From Dioscorea cayenensis subsp. rotundata (lineage: Eukaryota; Streptophyta; Magnoliopsida; Dioscoreales; Dioscoreaceae), in the NCBI RefSeq assembly GCF_009730915.1, contig NC_052488.1, forward strand, positions 22,598,868-22,662,867: DNA of 64,000 nucleotides, read 5' to 3'. Positions 1 to 11,473 of this stretch are shown one piece after another (positions within the stretch are counted from its first letter, which is position 1; each line of letters starts with the position of its first letter). The translations under genes and the position numbers were made by a program. A model generated the notes under the pieces. The model did not search any database. It was not told where the DNA came from and worked only from the letters and a program-made list of their open reading frames with translations.

Positions 1-15
1 TTTGTTCTTATGTAG

Positions 16-2668
16 GCTACCGTGAGTGACCTCCAGAATGCGATTCACAAGCGAAGTAAGTGTTTCTTTGATGTTTTGTGGTTTTTAATAGGGTTGGGAT
101 TTGCTGATTAATTCATTCGTTGTTTTCCCGTGTGAAGTGTTTCTGATTTTTGGGTTTTAATTATGTTGTGTTTGTTTTGGTGGTGAATTTCATGGTGGTT
201 ACTCATATTTGCTGGTATTTTGATTTTCAGTTTTTCTTTTGAAATCAATTATTGTGAAATTATCAGACTTTCTGTCCCAATTCAAACTTGGCCGAGTAGA
301 TATGTTCATTAGTATGCTGCTCTGCTTTAGATGTAAGTGTCTGAATTTCAGTGACTTGAGCCTGTGTAGCCGCTGTACATTGAATAGGACTGGGCTTTGT
401 GAATTTATTTTATTCGCATTGGTTGAACTGCGAATCACTCAAGTCAAACATTGAAATTGATGCTTGAACAAAACTCTTGGAAATGTTTATGGTTTTGTGC
501 TTTTATAAACATTGATAACATAGCCACCTATTGAAAAAGGAGATATTGCGTGAAGTATCTCAGTGTTTGAAATAGATGCTAGGCAAATATATCAGTAAAA
601 GGGACCCTTTTATTATTGGAGTTATTGTTATTATATTTAAAAAGAGCACAGATTCACCTGCATCCCCCGAAGGGGAATATGAAAATTTTGTGGTTGCTGA
701 ACAACCTGTCTACTTTGTGGTGGGGCAAAAGTCAAAAGTTTGTTGTTACTCAAGGGATATGTTTTATCGACATCTCGGAAGATTTTATCTACTTTCAATG
801 TCATATGTCTAACAACATAAATCCTTTATCTGCATGATAATCCATCATTTTTCTAATAGTGGATCTTTCTTGACACTCCATTCTTTAAATAAATCAGGAT
901 GCTAGACAAGGTTTATCAGCAAGTTTTACCCTTTCACTAAGGTTTTAAAGTTTTGGTACTTTCTGCAAAATTTAACTTCTTGACAGTGTTTCCAGTTTTC
1001 TGTATATGAGAAGCAACAGGCCAAGTGTTCCCATCTATTGGTCTAACTAACCTGAAATTGCGCTGATTCTGATAATGCCGTGCTTTATGTTTATGCAGAT
1101 TGCAGTAGTTTGGTAATTAGTTAATAAATTAATTTTTAATGCATCTATAGCCTATTCTGATTTCTCTGCCTATTGAACTTGGATTCAATATTATACTCTT
1201 AGATATTGTTGGTATATTTTCAATACTTCAGACATTAGCATTTAGAAAGATAAGGACAGAGACTGCTCATGCGAAAACAATGATATATGGATAGATATGA
1301 TGAGTTGGATCAGCACATAATTATTAAATAGGCTCTACTGCATGATAATCCCATGGACATGTTGGTCCTTAGTCAAATTTCTGAACTCTTTTTTCCAGAT
1401 TGATGTCATTGAGCATGTCTCCATGTTGTTCATGTTTGCTTGGTTTGCCCTCATTGTTTGAGATTTGGAGCAACTCAGTTTATTCAGTTTAACTCAACCT
1501 GATATGAATTTGGCATCTAAATGAAAAGTTTGCTTGCATTCTTGTTGGTTGAGCTTTCAGGATCAACTGTTTGAAGGGCTCTTTTCATGCTACTTTTTCC
1601 AAAATATTGATCCGTCTTGTTGACCAATGCTTTTGTTTTCTACTGTTTTTTTCTTCAATTGGCTGTTTGTATCTGAACAGTTTTCCTCATATTCCAGACA
1701 AGAAGTATTATCCTTCTAGACAGCGTCTTACCCTCCCTGTGCAACCTGGAACTCAGGGAAGGCCGGTTGTCCTTGATCCAAAGAAAAGTCTTAAAGATTA
1801 TTTTGATGGGAACACGAATAATGTGACTGTGATGTTCAAGGATTTGGGCCCACAAGTTTTGTACAGTACGCTTTTCTTTTGGGAGTATTTGGGTCCTTTA
1901 GTTATCTACCCCATCTTTTATTACTTTCCGGTGTACAAATATTTTGGTTATGAGGGTGAGCGTGTCATTCACCCAGTCCAGACTTACGCCTTGTACTACT
2001 GGTGCTTCCATTACTTCAAAAGAATCATGGAGACATTCTTTGTTCACAGATTCAGCCATGCAACCTCACCTTTGTCGAATGTCTTCAGAAACTGTGCCTA
2101 TTACTGGACATTTGGCACCTATATTGCATACTATGTGAACCATCCACTTTACACTCCTGTCAGTGATTTGCAAATGAAGATAGGTTTTGGCTTTGGTATA
2201 ATTTGCCAGGTTTCAAACTTCTATTGCCATCTGATATTGAGGAGCCTAAGAAGCCCAAGTGGCAATGGTGGATACCAAATTCCGAGTGGGTTTTTGTTCA
2301 ACATTGTGACATGTGCAAACTACACGACGGAGATCTATCAGTGGGTTGGTTTCAACATTGCTACACAGACGGTGGCTGGCTATGTTTTCCTTGTGGCGGC
2401 TACTTTCATTATGACCAACTGGGCCATAGCAAAGCACCGACGTTTGAAGAAGGTAAGATCTCTTAGTTCCATATCTTAGTGTGTGCTTGGGCCATCTGTC
2501 TCTTTAGTCATCACAATCCCTCAACTTTTGCTTTTGCTTTTGCTTTCATGTAAAATCTCACCTAATAGGACTTTCTTCTAATTCATCTGTATCTTGCAGT
2601 TATTTGACGGAAAAGATGGACGCCCCAGGTACCCGAGACGGTGGGTGATACTCCCCCCATTCTTCTGA
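16..2668 (+). CDS. ECR: Very-long-chain trans-2-enoyl-CoA reductase, 3' part (first exon lies outside the window)
   Basis: Exons 16-55, 1698-2452 and 2600-2668 join in frame to give 287 residues plus stop. About 20 N-terminal residues are missing upstream of the window. The product matches plant ECR/CER10: a short ubiquitin-like N-terminal part ([13 protein letters not shown], then [13 protein letters not shown]), followed by the steroid 5-alpha-reductase-type membrane domain with landmarks [30 protein letters not shown] and [19 protein letters not shown], and ending [10 protein letters not shown]. Known family role: last step of the four-step ER elongase cycle, reducing trans-2-enoyl-CoA with NADPH to supply very-long-chain acyl chains for cuticular wax, sphingolipids and seed oil. 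The 1642-bp intron (56-1697) holds no coding signal. Splice phase is kept at both junctions (A|AC and codon-aligned). Nothing suggests a broken gene. Confidence 0.95.
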
Positions 2669-4115
2669 AAACAAACACCACCGTATTGAAAACATATAAG
2701 ACTTCTTATCTATGTTATGTTTAGAATCATTCCGGCCATGTTGTTTGGAAGTAACTTATTTGAACAATCGAATTGTCATGTGAACATGTCCTTCGGAATA
2801 CTTAATGCAGATTCGATTCCGCAAATTATAGTTCAAGTTTTCACACCTTTTTTCTGTTTTGTGTAAGGAAAACATGATTGAGTTTTTTTTTTTGCTTTAG
2901 ACTCATCAGCCACATAATCATCTTCGCATCTGAATCAAGTTATTATTAATGTTATTATTATTTATCTTACTTAAGTGAAGAGTACAATGAAGAGAATATT
3001 TTTGATTCTTCATGATTGAGAACATGCTTTGGATCTAAGGTTTTGAAGACCTGTCTACTATACTACAACATGAACAGGCTGATCTGCAGTCTGATTGACA
3101 TTTCTTTTGCTATTTAATGCCAAAATTAATAATCTCAATGTGCTTGGTTTGTTTTCTTGTAAAAATGAAAAGCCATTGGTGAAAACTAAGTCTGATGAGT
3201 GTCTTTCTAAAAGTTATTGTTTCATAGCAAATGGCAAATGGTCAAAAGAGTGGGTGCCGTTTTTCCTACATGGACCTGCAAACCGGTTACATCCAAGTCC
3301 TGCAAACTGGTTCAAAAGACCCTGCACGAGTGACCAACCTGACCACTCCTTCCAGACATACACCTTTCCAAGAGCAGCAAACAGCTACTGAATATACTTT
3401 TTTTTGGTTTTTGTTATTTTGACAATATAACTGCATAGATGTTTGGAAACAAAATTATGTTCATATTGATGTAAAATGTAAATAATAAGATCAAAACTAT
3501 ATATATATATATGTATGTACATTAATTTGAGAGACTAAAGTAAAATATAGAGTTATATATCTTGGAATTTTAAGGTTGCACATTTTGAGTTTGATTCCAA
3601 TGGATTAATATTTTGGGTATGATATGAGAAGTGTGGAACTTAAGAATTTCTTATTCATAGGGCCCCAATACTAAAGCAATACAGAATATTAAAAGGCAGA
3701 ATTAAAGTAGTCTCATGTCCACAATATATACGAATTAAAATACCGGAACATGAGATCTACTGTACTGTCTAATGATATCAGTGTTTTAGAGTAATAGATT
3801 TGTTGTAGTCTTAAAGATGCACAAGACTTCAAAAATGATGAAACTTCACTTTGCACCAAGAGTAAAAGAAACAAAAGGACAAAATAAATAGAAAAGAGAA
3901 CTAAATATCTTCATTACTTGAAATGATTAAGAACTGTATACTAGAGTAGAACTAAATCTTGGTTTTTGGCATCATCTCTACACCAACAAACATAACACTC
4001 AAAACACTCTAAAACAAAAACACAAACCAAATTAAGAAGCAAAAGAAAAAAAAAACAAGTAGTGATACCATGCAACTAATTAATTATCAAGTGAAAGCTA
4101 AGCATTGAAATTTGT
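2669..4115. other. Tail-to-tail intergenic region between ECR and the SMR gene
   Basis: AT-rich DNA holding the 3' UTRs of the two convergent genes and a short (AT)n run near 3498-3512. Short open frames around 3095-3420 have no recognisable protein similarity and no coding bias, so I treat them as chance. I see no other gene. Confidence 0.6.
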
Positions 4116-4502
4116 TCAACCAAAGGTGATGTGTGCTCTGGCCTTCTTCCTCCTTGGTTCAATGTTAACAAGCTCTTGAATGAAGAACACTTTGATTTGA
4201 TGGTGAGGAAGAACTCTCCTTGGTTTTCTCTTAGCTCTAAGAGTGGTTGGGGGTTTCTTGGGAGGTGGTGGGCACTTGAGAGTTGTTGGGATTTTATGTC
4301 TTGGAGAAGTTGGAGTTTGGTAGCCAGCTTCATCATGATCTTCTTCATGCTTGTCTTCTTGTTTTACTTGGAGAGATATAAAAGAAGATGAAGATGAAGA
4401 TGAAGATGTTGATGAACAAGCAGTATAGTAACTCACTCTTTGTTTCTTTTCCTCACTCTCTTCTTCATCTTCTTGCTTCTTATCCATCTCTGAAGATTCC
4501 AT
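4116..4502 (-). CDS. SIAMESE-related (SMR) cyclin-dependent kinase inhibitor
   Basis: Single-exon gene of 128 residues. I chose the ATG at 4502 (MESSEMDKKQ) because upstream in-frame sequence is low-complexity translation of a (CT)n(CA)n 5' UTR. The family signature lies mid-protein: an acidic N-terminus, a serine run, then EAGYQTPTSPRHKIPT followed by a proline block CPPPPKKP. The TPTS..HKIP box is the hallmark of plant SIM/SMR proteins. The C-terminus is basic (RAKRKPRRV, EPRRKKARA) and likely nuclear. Known role: SMRs bind CDKA;1/CDKB-cyclin complexes, stop mitosis, and promote endoreduplication or stress-induced cell-cycle arrest. SMRs are short and fast-evolving, so I cannot say which Arabidopsis member it matches. 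Confidence 0.85.
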   Translation of the reverse strand: MESSEMDKKQEDEEESEEKKQRVSYYTACSSTSSSSSSSSFISLQVKQEDKHEEDHDEAGYQTPTSPRHKIPTTLKCPPPPKKPPTTLRAKRKPRRVLPHHQIKVFFIQELVNIEPRRKKARAHITFG

Positions 4503-4556
4503 TGTGGTAATTGAAGAGAACTCAATGGAGAACTTGAGTAATTCCGAGTACATGAG

Positions 4557-4598
4557 TGAGAGAGAGAGAGAGTGTGTGTGTGTGTGTGTGTGAGTGTG
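4557..4598. repeat. Compound (AG)n(TG)n microsatellite in the SMR 5' leader
   Basis: About 16 bases of AG repeats are followed by about 20 bases of TG repeats, 55-95 bp upstream of the SMR start on its own strand, so it probably lies in the transcribed leader as (CA)n(CT)n. A likely length-polymorphic marker. Confidence 0.9.
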
Positions 4599-5830
4599 TT
4601 TGAAAGGATGTATGAATGAGTACAAGTGAGTTGTTATATTAAAGCACAAAAGAAAGATAATTAGAGAAGAAAGGTTAGTTATAAGAGAAGGAAAAGACAT
4701 ATGGGAACAAAGTCCTATACATCCAAGAAGAAACATGACACGTTAAAGACATGATGGTATCTCAACTCTTGGCCTCTTTCTCACCCATTCCTCTCATGAT
4801 TTTGCCACCATTCTGACCATCATCATCCTTCATGTCCAGCAATCATCCTCTTTTGCATTTCAAAACATATCCATGTATGCATGCTTAATCATGCATCCCA
4901 TTTCTTAAAACACAAGCACACAACACACAACACACACACACACACACACCACATTTAAAGGTTCCTTGGTGGTGGGCCTATGCATTTGTCATTCTTTAAG
5001 ACATAATAATAGTTTTAGTATTCCTCTTGACTTCCAACTTTAAAGCCTCACTATTAATGTAGATATGTATCTACACACACACACAAATAATATAGTGTCC
5101 AAGTCCAAGTCCAATGGAAATTCAATACATTAATACAGAAATATGATTAAATCATAAGAAATTAATCAAATGGCAGGAAAAGTTAATCATATGAACATGC
5201 AGTGCACTGGAGAGAACCATAGATGGTACAAAGCTTATGACACAAGACCCATATGAACAGCTAGAGAAGCACTATTCATGCATTGCCAATTTGGGTAGAG
5301 GACCACAAATACAAGGACCACATCTGAGAAACACTTGATTCAGTCACCAATTCATCAAGCCAGGTCTGGTCCTGGTTACGTCAGACCAAGGCAATCACAA
5401 TGCATAGAACTGCAGAAGAAGATACACCAGGACATTAATCATGTCTAATGTGCACCTGAGAACATGGTGTACCTTCTTCAATGTCTCTGTATCTTTGCAT
5501 CCTAAAACTTTCAAACATATAGATAATATGCAGAGATAAAAGTTGAAAGGGAGAAGAAAGAAGGACCATTTGAGAAACATGTGAAAGATGTATATATCTA
5601 GTGGGATGTGTCTCTCCTTTTTCAGTTTTCTCCCCACTTTTTTTTTATGGAACTTTTTGGCCCATAGATTCCACTGGAACTTGCTTGTTTTGGCTTATAC
5701 CATATGATATGCTTCAAATGTTCACACTTCTGTGATTTTCAAAGCAAGTGATATATCTAACCATCAATATTTCTGCTTAATTACTTGGTGATAAACAAAA
5801 TTCTTCCATGATGGTCATACAACATGACAT

Positions 5831-6171
5831 TGTAAATTAACTTTTCTTCTTCTAAATTCATGCTTTAGAAGGTAGAGATCATGGACAAATCTCATCTTTA
5901 AAGAGAGAGAGGGAAAAAAAAACTAGAGACATTGATAAGGACTTATTGTATGTATGGGTTTGAATGAATGAATGAAATTATGATTAATTCACTTTATTCT
6001 AAATAATATAGATATTGGAAATTAACTTTTCTTCTAAACTCATCCTCTACAAGGTAGAGATCATGGACAAATCTCATCTTTAAAGAAAAAGAAGAAAAAA
6101 AAGGGAGAAACATTGATAAGGACTTACTGTATCTAGGCATGGGTTTTGAATCAATGAAATTATGATTAATT
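5831..6171. repeat. Local tandem duplication, two diverged copies about 185 bp apart
   Basis: Copy 1 is about 5831-5989 and copy 2 about 6016-6171. Both contain the same ordered blocks: TTAACTTTTCTTCT, GGTAGAGATCATGGACAAAT, CTCATCTTTAAAGA, ACATTGATAAGGACTTA and ATGAAATTATGATTAATT, separated by small indels in A-rich stretches. No coding potential. Confidence 0.85.
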
Positions 6172-6210
6172 ATTCAATAAAAATAAATAAAAACACAAAA
6201 ATAAAAAGAT

Positions 6211-6500
6211 TAAGAGCCTGTCAGACAGCCTCGAGACCACCTCAACCCGGGGGTTGAGAACGATCCTCCACAGTCTGGATCCAAGATAGGATCAGGACCG
6301 TTAATCACGCTCTGATCTCGAGGCCATGGTTCATCCACCAGGCTTTGTTGCTTGTCTCCTTTGCACTCAAGGAGTCAATTGTACGAGCCTATAGAACAGA
6401 TCCTGTTCAAGTAAGGTCGTGGTTATTGACCCTCTCACATCTTATTTAAAAACATGGAGTTTCTTCCCAATAGCCGATGTGGGATTATAATAGTAGCTCT
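6211..6500. repeat. GC-rich island, probable fragment of a dispersed repeat
   Basis: Abruptly GC-rich compared with its AT-rich flanks. It contains an 18-bp hairpin (CTCAACCC-GG-GGGTTGAG at 6241-6258) nested within a wider inverted pair (GCCTCGAGA near 6229 and TCTCGAGGC near 6316). It ends with CCGATGTGGGATTATA near 6474, a phrase common in plant LTR and foldback elements and similar to CGATGTGGGACTA in the foldback element at 42 kb. No open frame. Calling it transposon-derived is inference. Confidence 0.45.
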
Positions 6501-6982
6501 TCTTCTCCCATCCAATAGTATTTTTATTTTCTTTATATTTTTAATTCATTTATATGAGATAAATCAGAATAATAGAGGGCGTATATATATTTTTAATAAG
6601 TTATCAATTTTTTTCAAAAGTTTAATTGTATTTTTTTTTTTTTTTACAAAGACAATAAATGTTGTCTCATTGTCAAGGAATAAGCAAATACGGTAGTGTA
6701 TTATGGTGACTTGATTGATCTTCTAAGGATTTATTAACTATGTCAGATGTCAAATGTTGTGATTAAAGGCATATTACATCAAAAAAATTTTATGAACCAA
6801 AGCAAAATAATTTCTTATAGAACAGTGAATGAACAATACTATTATAATATTTTTATAATATTTTTATAGTATAAAACAATGTCATTGGTTTAGGGATTTA
6901 ACATTGGTTTTGTTTATTTATCATTCAAGTAATAATCTGCTTCACTAGGCAGTGTTTGTTAATTATATTTTAAAATAATTAT

Positions 6983-7071
6983 AATTATATAAATTTTTTT
7001 TTTTTTTTTTTGAGAAAGATGGATAAACCACTTGTATTAAAAATAAAACAGGAACATAGTACAATTATATA
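6983..7071 (-). mobile_element. Short poly(A)-ended retro-insertion with target-site duplication
   Basis: A run of about 18 T begins near 6994 and is followed by about 50 bp of unique sequence; the whole is bracketed by the direct repeat AATTATATA (6983-6991 and 7063-7071). This is the structure of a 5'-truncated LINE or SINE inserted on the minus strand, with poly(A) read as poly(T). The flank is AT-rich, so the 9-bp repeat could be fortuitous. Confidence 0.5.
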
Positions 7072-7972
7072 ATTCCTTGTATAATATAATTTCAGCTCGT
7101 GTGAATCAAGGCGTGTAAGGTGGTTGAGACTTAACTTTCCTAATGGATGTTATCATGTCATGTTTGTATATGGCATGCTGAAGATTATAGAAAGTTTGTG
7201 TAGCAACATGGTGCATTATATTCATGTTCATTTTAATGATCATTGACCTTTCAATGTATGACATGCCACCATGTCTTCTCCTCCTATATATATATATATA
7301 TATATATGTATGGTTTTATCCAAAAATTTTTACAGTAAAATCTCTATCATATATAATTTCTATGATAAACATGATAGAAAAACACGTAAATGCTAACTGC
7401 CCCTTACGTGTTATAGGCGTCACGTTCTTGTACACCATAACGCCATTTGGAGATCCATTCCAACGACCCAAACCTTTAAAATTTAATCTCAATATAAATT
7501 AATCCATTCTTCTCCAGATCACTAAAGACTAATTCAAAGTAAGTGACGCAACCATTGGAAGAATTATTTAATAGCAACCCAACATTTATAGGGACTATCA
7601 AGCAATTACAATTCTTCAAGGGGTTTAAAAGCAAAAAAACAAATCTAACCCTCCGAAGCCGCGCATCATTACCGACACGAATCTTATGAAAAGTCTTGTC
7701 GTGTATCTAACGTTGCATCATTTGCCCTGCTTGGAAACGGCTACCTCGCCCCTTGAAATTTTGAACTAGCTTCGCTTTCTCTGTTCTTAAATCTTGACTT
7801 TTTTTGTTTGGCTCTTCTCCACCTCCATTAACAACCAAACAAGAGCTTCCAAGCTTTGCAGGTGAAGAACTCCAACAACCACCTTCAAAGTCTAGAGCCA
7901 TAGTTTTAGTGGAGCAGTTGTTGTTTATCTGATTATATCATCCTGTTTGAGAGTTAAAAAGCTTGTTCTCTA

Positions 7973-9064
7973 ATGGCTTCTTCCATCTTGGGAATGCCCA
8001 ACATGGGATCTCCTTTCTTGGTTCAGCTCAAGAAGCAAGCTTCTTTCTTTCTCAAAGAGAAGATCAAGACTGCTCGCTTGGCTCTCACTGATGTTACTCC
8101 TGCTCAACTGTAAAAAATTTACAATCTTTTTTTTTTTTTCTCATGTTTGTTCCTTTTACCAATCAAAAATTGGAATTTTGTTTTTATTAGCTTGACGGAA
8201 GAGGTAACCAATGGGAGTTCATGGGCACCAGATGCCAAAACCATGGGATTTATATCAAGAGCAGCGTTTGAGATTGATGATTATTGGAGGATTGTTGAGA
8301 TTCTCCACAAAAGGTTCATTCATTCATCTTTTTGGTTTTTTATTTTTATCTTTCTCTCTCCATTGATTCATGAATTTTTGTTGATGTTTAGTGGTGTGTG
8401 TGTGTGCGTGCTGTTTAATAAATTCAGGTTGACTAAGTTTGATAGGAAGCAATGGAGAGAGCCGTATCATGCTATCATAGTGCTGGAGCATCTTCTCACT
8501 CATGGACCAGAGAGTGTTGCTGATGAGTTTCAGGCTGATGGAGGAGCCATTGAACAGCTTGGAAACTTTCAATACATTGATGAGAGAGGGTGAGAAACTG
8601 ATAAAGTTTGGATCTTTTTTATTATATTTTCCAAATTAGTGGTACTGCTGATGATGATGTTGGGAATGGTTGATATGTATTGTAGGTTCAATTGGGGGTT
8701 GACTGTTAGGAAAAAGTCAGAGAGGGTGTTGAAGCTACTTGAGAAAGGACCATTGCTGAAAGAGGAGAGGGACAGAGCAAGGAAGGTCACACGTGGGATT
8801 CAAGGCTTTGGGAGTTTCAATCACAGATGGTCCTCCAATCCATCTTCTTGTGAGGATCACTATGCAAAAAGATGCAACTCTCACTATGAGGATTTTATTG
8901 TCCAAGAGGATTTTTCTGATTCCCTGAAGACTGTTGTTGAATCAAAGCCACTTTTGGTAAACCATGAAGATAAACCAAAGGTTGAACTTCAGAAAGAAGA
9001 AGAACATCCATTCAGCAGTGTTGAACATAAGAAAAAAATGGAGTCTTTGTTACTTCTGAATTAA
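7973..9064 (+). CDS. ENTH/VHS domain protein, epsin-like adaptor
   Basis: Exons 7973-8109, 8191-8313, 8428-8589 and 8686-9064 join in frame to 266 residues. The ENTH domain fills roughly residues 12-145: FLKEKIKTARLALTDVTP, LLTEEVTNGSSWAPDAKTMG, IVEILHKRLTKFDRKQWREP, HAIIVLEHLLTHGPESVADE, then RERDRARKVTRGIQGFGSFN-type basic helices. The remaining C-terminus is polar and acidic. It is much shorter than classical epsins and lacks their clathrin and AP-2 motif tails. It resembles the short Arabidopsis ENTH protein At3g46540. Known domain role: binding phosphoinositide membranes during vesicle budding. Start chosen at MASSILGMPN because it directly precedes the conserved amphipathic helix. Converges with the PP2C gene, 362 bp apart. 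Confidence 0.92.
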
Positions 9065-9426
9065 TCCTGAGAATTCTTGTATCATGTTATGCAGACTCCC
9101 TGTCTGCTATTTTCTTTTCTGTAGAGTGTGTTGTTGCTGCAGTTTTAATGCTACACAGTAATCTTGTTTATTGAATCCAGAGATAAAAACAGAAAAAAAA
9201 AACAAAGTAAAAGAATTTGATTTCATCATCCAGTTTATTCACATAGCACTAACTCATTGAATAAAGAAATTTTCATTTATATAGACCATAGATAACTGAA
9301 AGTTGATGGACTTTGCGCTTCAAGTTCATAAATTGAACCAATTGGTCAAATTGGAGAGAAGCTCAAAAGCTCAATTCCTCTTGCCATTGTCTCTATATAT
9401 ATCTTCTTCCTACTCTGTGTTTGTAT
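9065..9426. other. Tail-to-tail spacer between the ENTH and PP2C genes
   Basis: Contains the two 3' UTRs. An A-rich stretch around 9193-9210 and T-rich sequence fit polyadenylation regions. No other feature seen. Confidence 0.6.
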
Positions 9427-11473
9427 TTACACACAAGATCTCCATATCATTCCTTCAAAAGATATGACTATGATCGAAACATCGTCATGGTACCGTCTCC
9501 TGTCCCCTTGTGGTATTTCAAGCAATTCATGGAAGTCCATACCTGGAATCAAATAGTCAAGACATTTCATCACTTTGGTTTCCATTGTTTGAATTTCTGA
9601 ATATTCATCTAAACATTAGAAAAGAAACACTTGCCTGCTTTTTCCGCCGCACGAAATAGGACTTCTTCAATAAGGTGCTGAGCCGGATCTCCTTCAGGGC
9701 ACATTGACATGAACAATTCAACTTGGGAAACTACTTCCTCATTAGTAAAGTACTGGTACAGTCCATCTGATGATAGTATCAAGAACCGATCTCTTGATGC
9801 AAGTTTATGGTGGCAGAGAAATGGAGTGCATGAAAGATATGGTGCATTACCCACATAATCAATTTGAAACATTTCAAGAAGTGCATTGTTCCATTTGGGC
9901 TGCAGAGAAAATAAAAAGAAAATACAAAGTATTAAATAATCATGTCAGATAACCAAATAATCATAACAACAACAAAATGAATCATCTTTAGTGTTATACC
10001 TGTTTGAGAAAACCAGCACCAAAAGCTCTGGTGACCTTCAATGAGCCCTTGACTCTATCATTCACTATTGCTGAACAATCATCAGGATGCTCATTTCTTA
10101 TTCTATGCACCTCCTGAATCACACAGATAACAATGCAATCAAAACTATTAAAATCCATATATATATAAACAAAGAAAAAAGATCATCAAAGAAACCATCT
10201 TTATCTTAATCACCTCTTGAACAGAAGCACTGTGATCCAAGGTGAGTTGCAGGGCAGCCAAATAGTGATCACCATTATCATCCACCTCTTTGACCATGGC
10301 CTCCTCACTGATCATTCCAAGCTCCCACCTTTCCTCATTCTTATGCGCGAGAACAGCACGACTATCCCCAACACTCATGAGATAAACATCCTCCCCCTTC
10401 ATCAGCATGACAAGAACACAAGAACCCATCAAAGCAAGCTCAGGATTCTCTAAGACCTTATTGTCAGCAATACTCAAATAAGCTTCCTCTGTTTTCATCA
10501 AAGCTTGTGACAGAGCATGCAACACTGCCGGATGGTTTGTAGTCTCCGCACGCTGCTGGGATTCAACGGCCTCGTTGTTGTCTTTGTCTTTGTCGTTATC
10601 GTTGTCGTCCCAAAGCAGTCCTTTGAGCTCATGCTGGACAGAAGAGTAGAGATTGGATAGCAAGTAGTCAGTGGCGTCAGGACCATTGAATCCATCATAG
10701 ATGCCAACGAAGACCCAGCCGTGCTCCTCGGAGATGACGACATGGACGCGATCTTCTCCGGCCTTGCCTTGAGCCCACTGGAGATTGTTCCCGCTGCTCG
10801 TCGGCTCGAGAGACTCAGTGTCATCGCTGGTGCGGTCACTGGAGCCGTTGTGATTTGAGGAGCCGGCGGAGCTATCCAAAGACTCGGACTTTATGGGGCG
10901 TTTGACAGAGATGGAGCGGGAGATGGCCTTGGAGATACCGCGGAGGAGGTTGGTGGCGGCGCGGCGGGAGAAGTTTCGCTGAAGACGAGAAGGAGGAGTT
11001 GACGCCTTGGGCTCCAGAGGGCCGGAGAAGGGGGCGGCACGGGGGTCGATGGGGCCGGATAAGAAGCCACGTTCGATAGGGCCGGAGAGGAAGCCACGCT
11101 CGGCAAGAGGGCCGGAAAGAGGTCCAGAGGAGAAGCGAGGGACTGGTTGAAGAGGAACGGAAGAGAAAGACGTTGAGCTCTCAAAGGCAGCGGCCGCCGC
11201 CGGCCAAGTAAGCTGCGAAGCAAAAGCGTGAAGATCCGATGTGGATGGAGGCGTCGAGGTGTTGGCACTGACGGCGGCGCCGGAGATGGTACGGAAGGTG
11301 GTAGTTTCATCAAGCTTAATGTCAGGCCGAACGTAGCAGAAGGAATGGCCAAAACCTTCATCGCAGGGTTCGGAGGAGACAGCGGCAGCGTCACGGCGGC
11401 CACGGCGATGACGGCGGTGGGCTAAGAAGCTAAAACAAGAGGAGGAGGAGAGCTTGGGCACAGCGTTGCCCAT
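9427..11473 (-). CDS. POLTERGEIST-like protein phosphatase 2C
   Basis: Exons (minus strand) 10214-11473, 10000-10113, 9635-9899 and 9427-9542 join to 584 residues. The N-terminus [10 protein letters not shown] has Gly2, a possible N-myristoylation site, as known for POL/PLL proteins. Residues about 110-155 hold a repeated GFLSGPI / SGPL block typical of this clade. PP2C motifs follow: [16 protein letters not shown] (about 255), [14 protein letters not shown] (about 365), [57 protein letters not shown] and [10 protein letters not shown] near the end. Metal-binding aspartates are present in these motifs. Known role of POL/PLL phosphatases: membrane-associated signalling downstream of CLAVATA-type receptors in stem-cell and vascular specification. 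The last intron (9543-9634) needs a GC donor (G|GCAAGT) to stay in frame. Length (584) is below that of POL itself, closer to the smaller PLL members. Confidence 0.92.

Larger units (their letters stand above)
4503..7972. other. Head-to-head intergenic region between the SMR and ENTH genes
   Basis: 3.5 kb without a recognisable gene. It holds the SMR promoter, a (CA)n run (4930-4949), a local tandem duplication (about 5831-6171), a GC-rich repeat-like island (6211-6500), a short poly(A)-type insertion (6983-7071), a (TA)n run (7285-7308) and the ENTH 5' leader. A 64-codon minus-strand frame at 7707-7901 and an 80-codon one at 5395-5637 look like chance frames. Confidence 0.6.

Noticed and set aside
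5395-5637. 80-codon minus-strand frame starting MGRKLKKERH
   Set aside because: Hydrophobic AT-driven translation with no homology recognised; flanking DNA looks intergenic.
7707-7901. 64-codon minus-strand frame upstream of the ENTH gene
   Set aside because: Lies in the probable ENTH leader on the opposite strand; no known domain.
10891-11403. 170-codon Pro/Ser/Ala-rich minus-strand frame
   Set aside because: Out-of-frame shadow of the PP2C first exon, which has clear PP2C motifs in its own frame.
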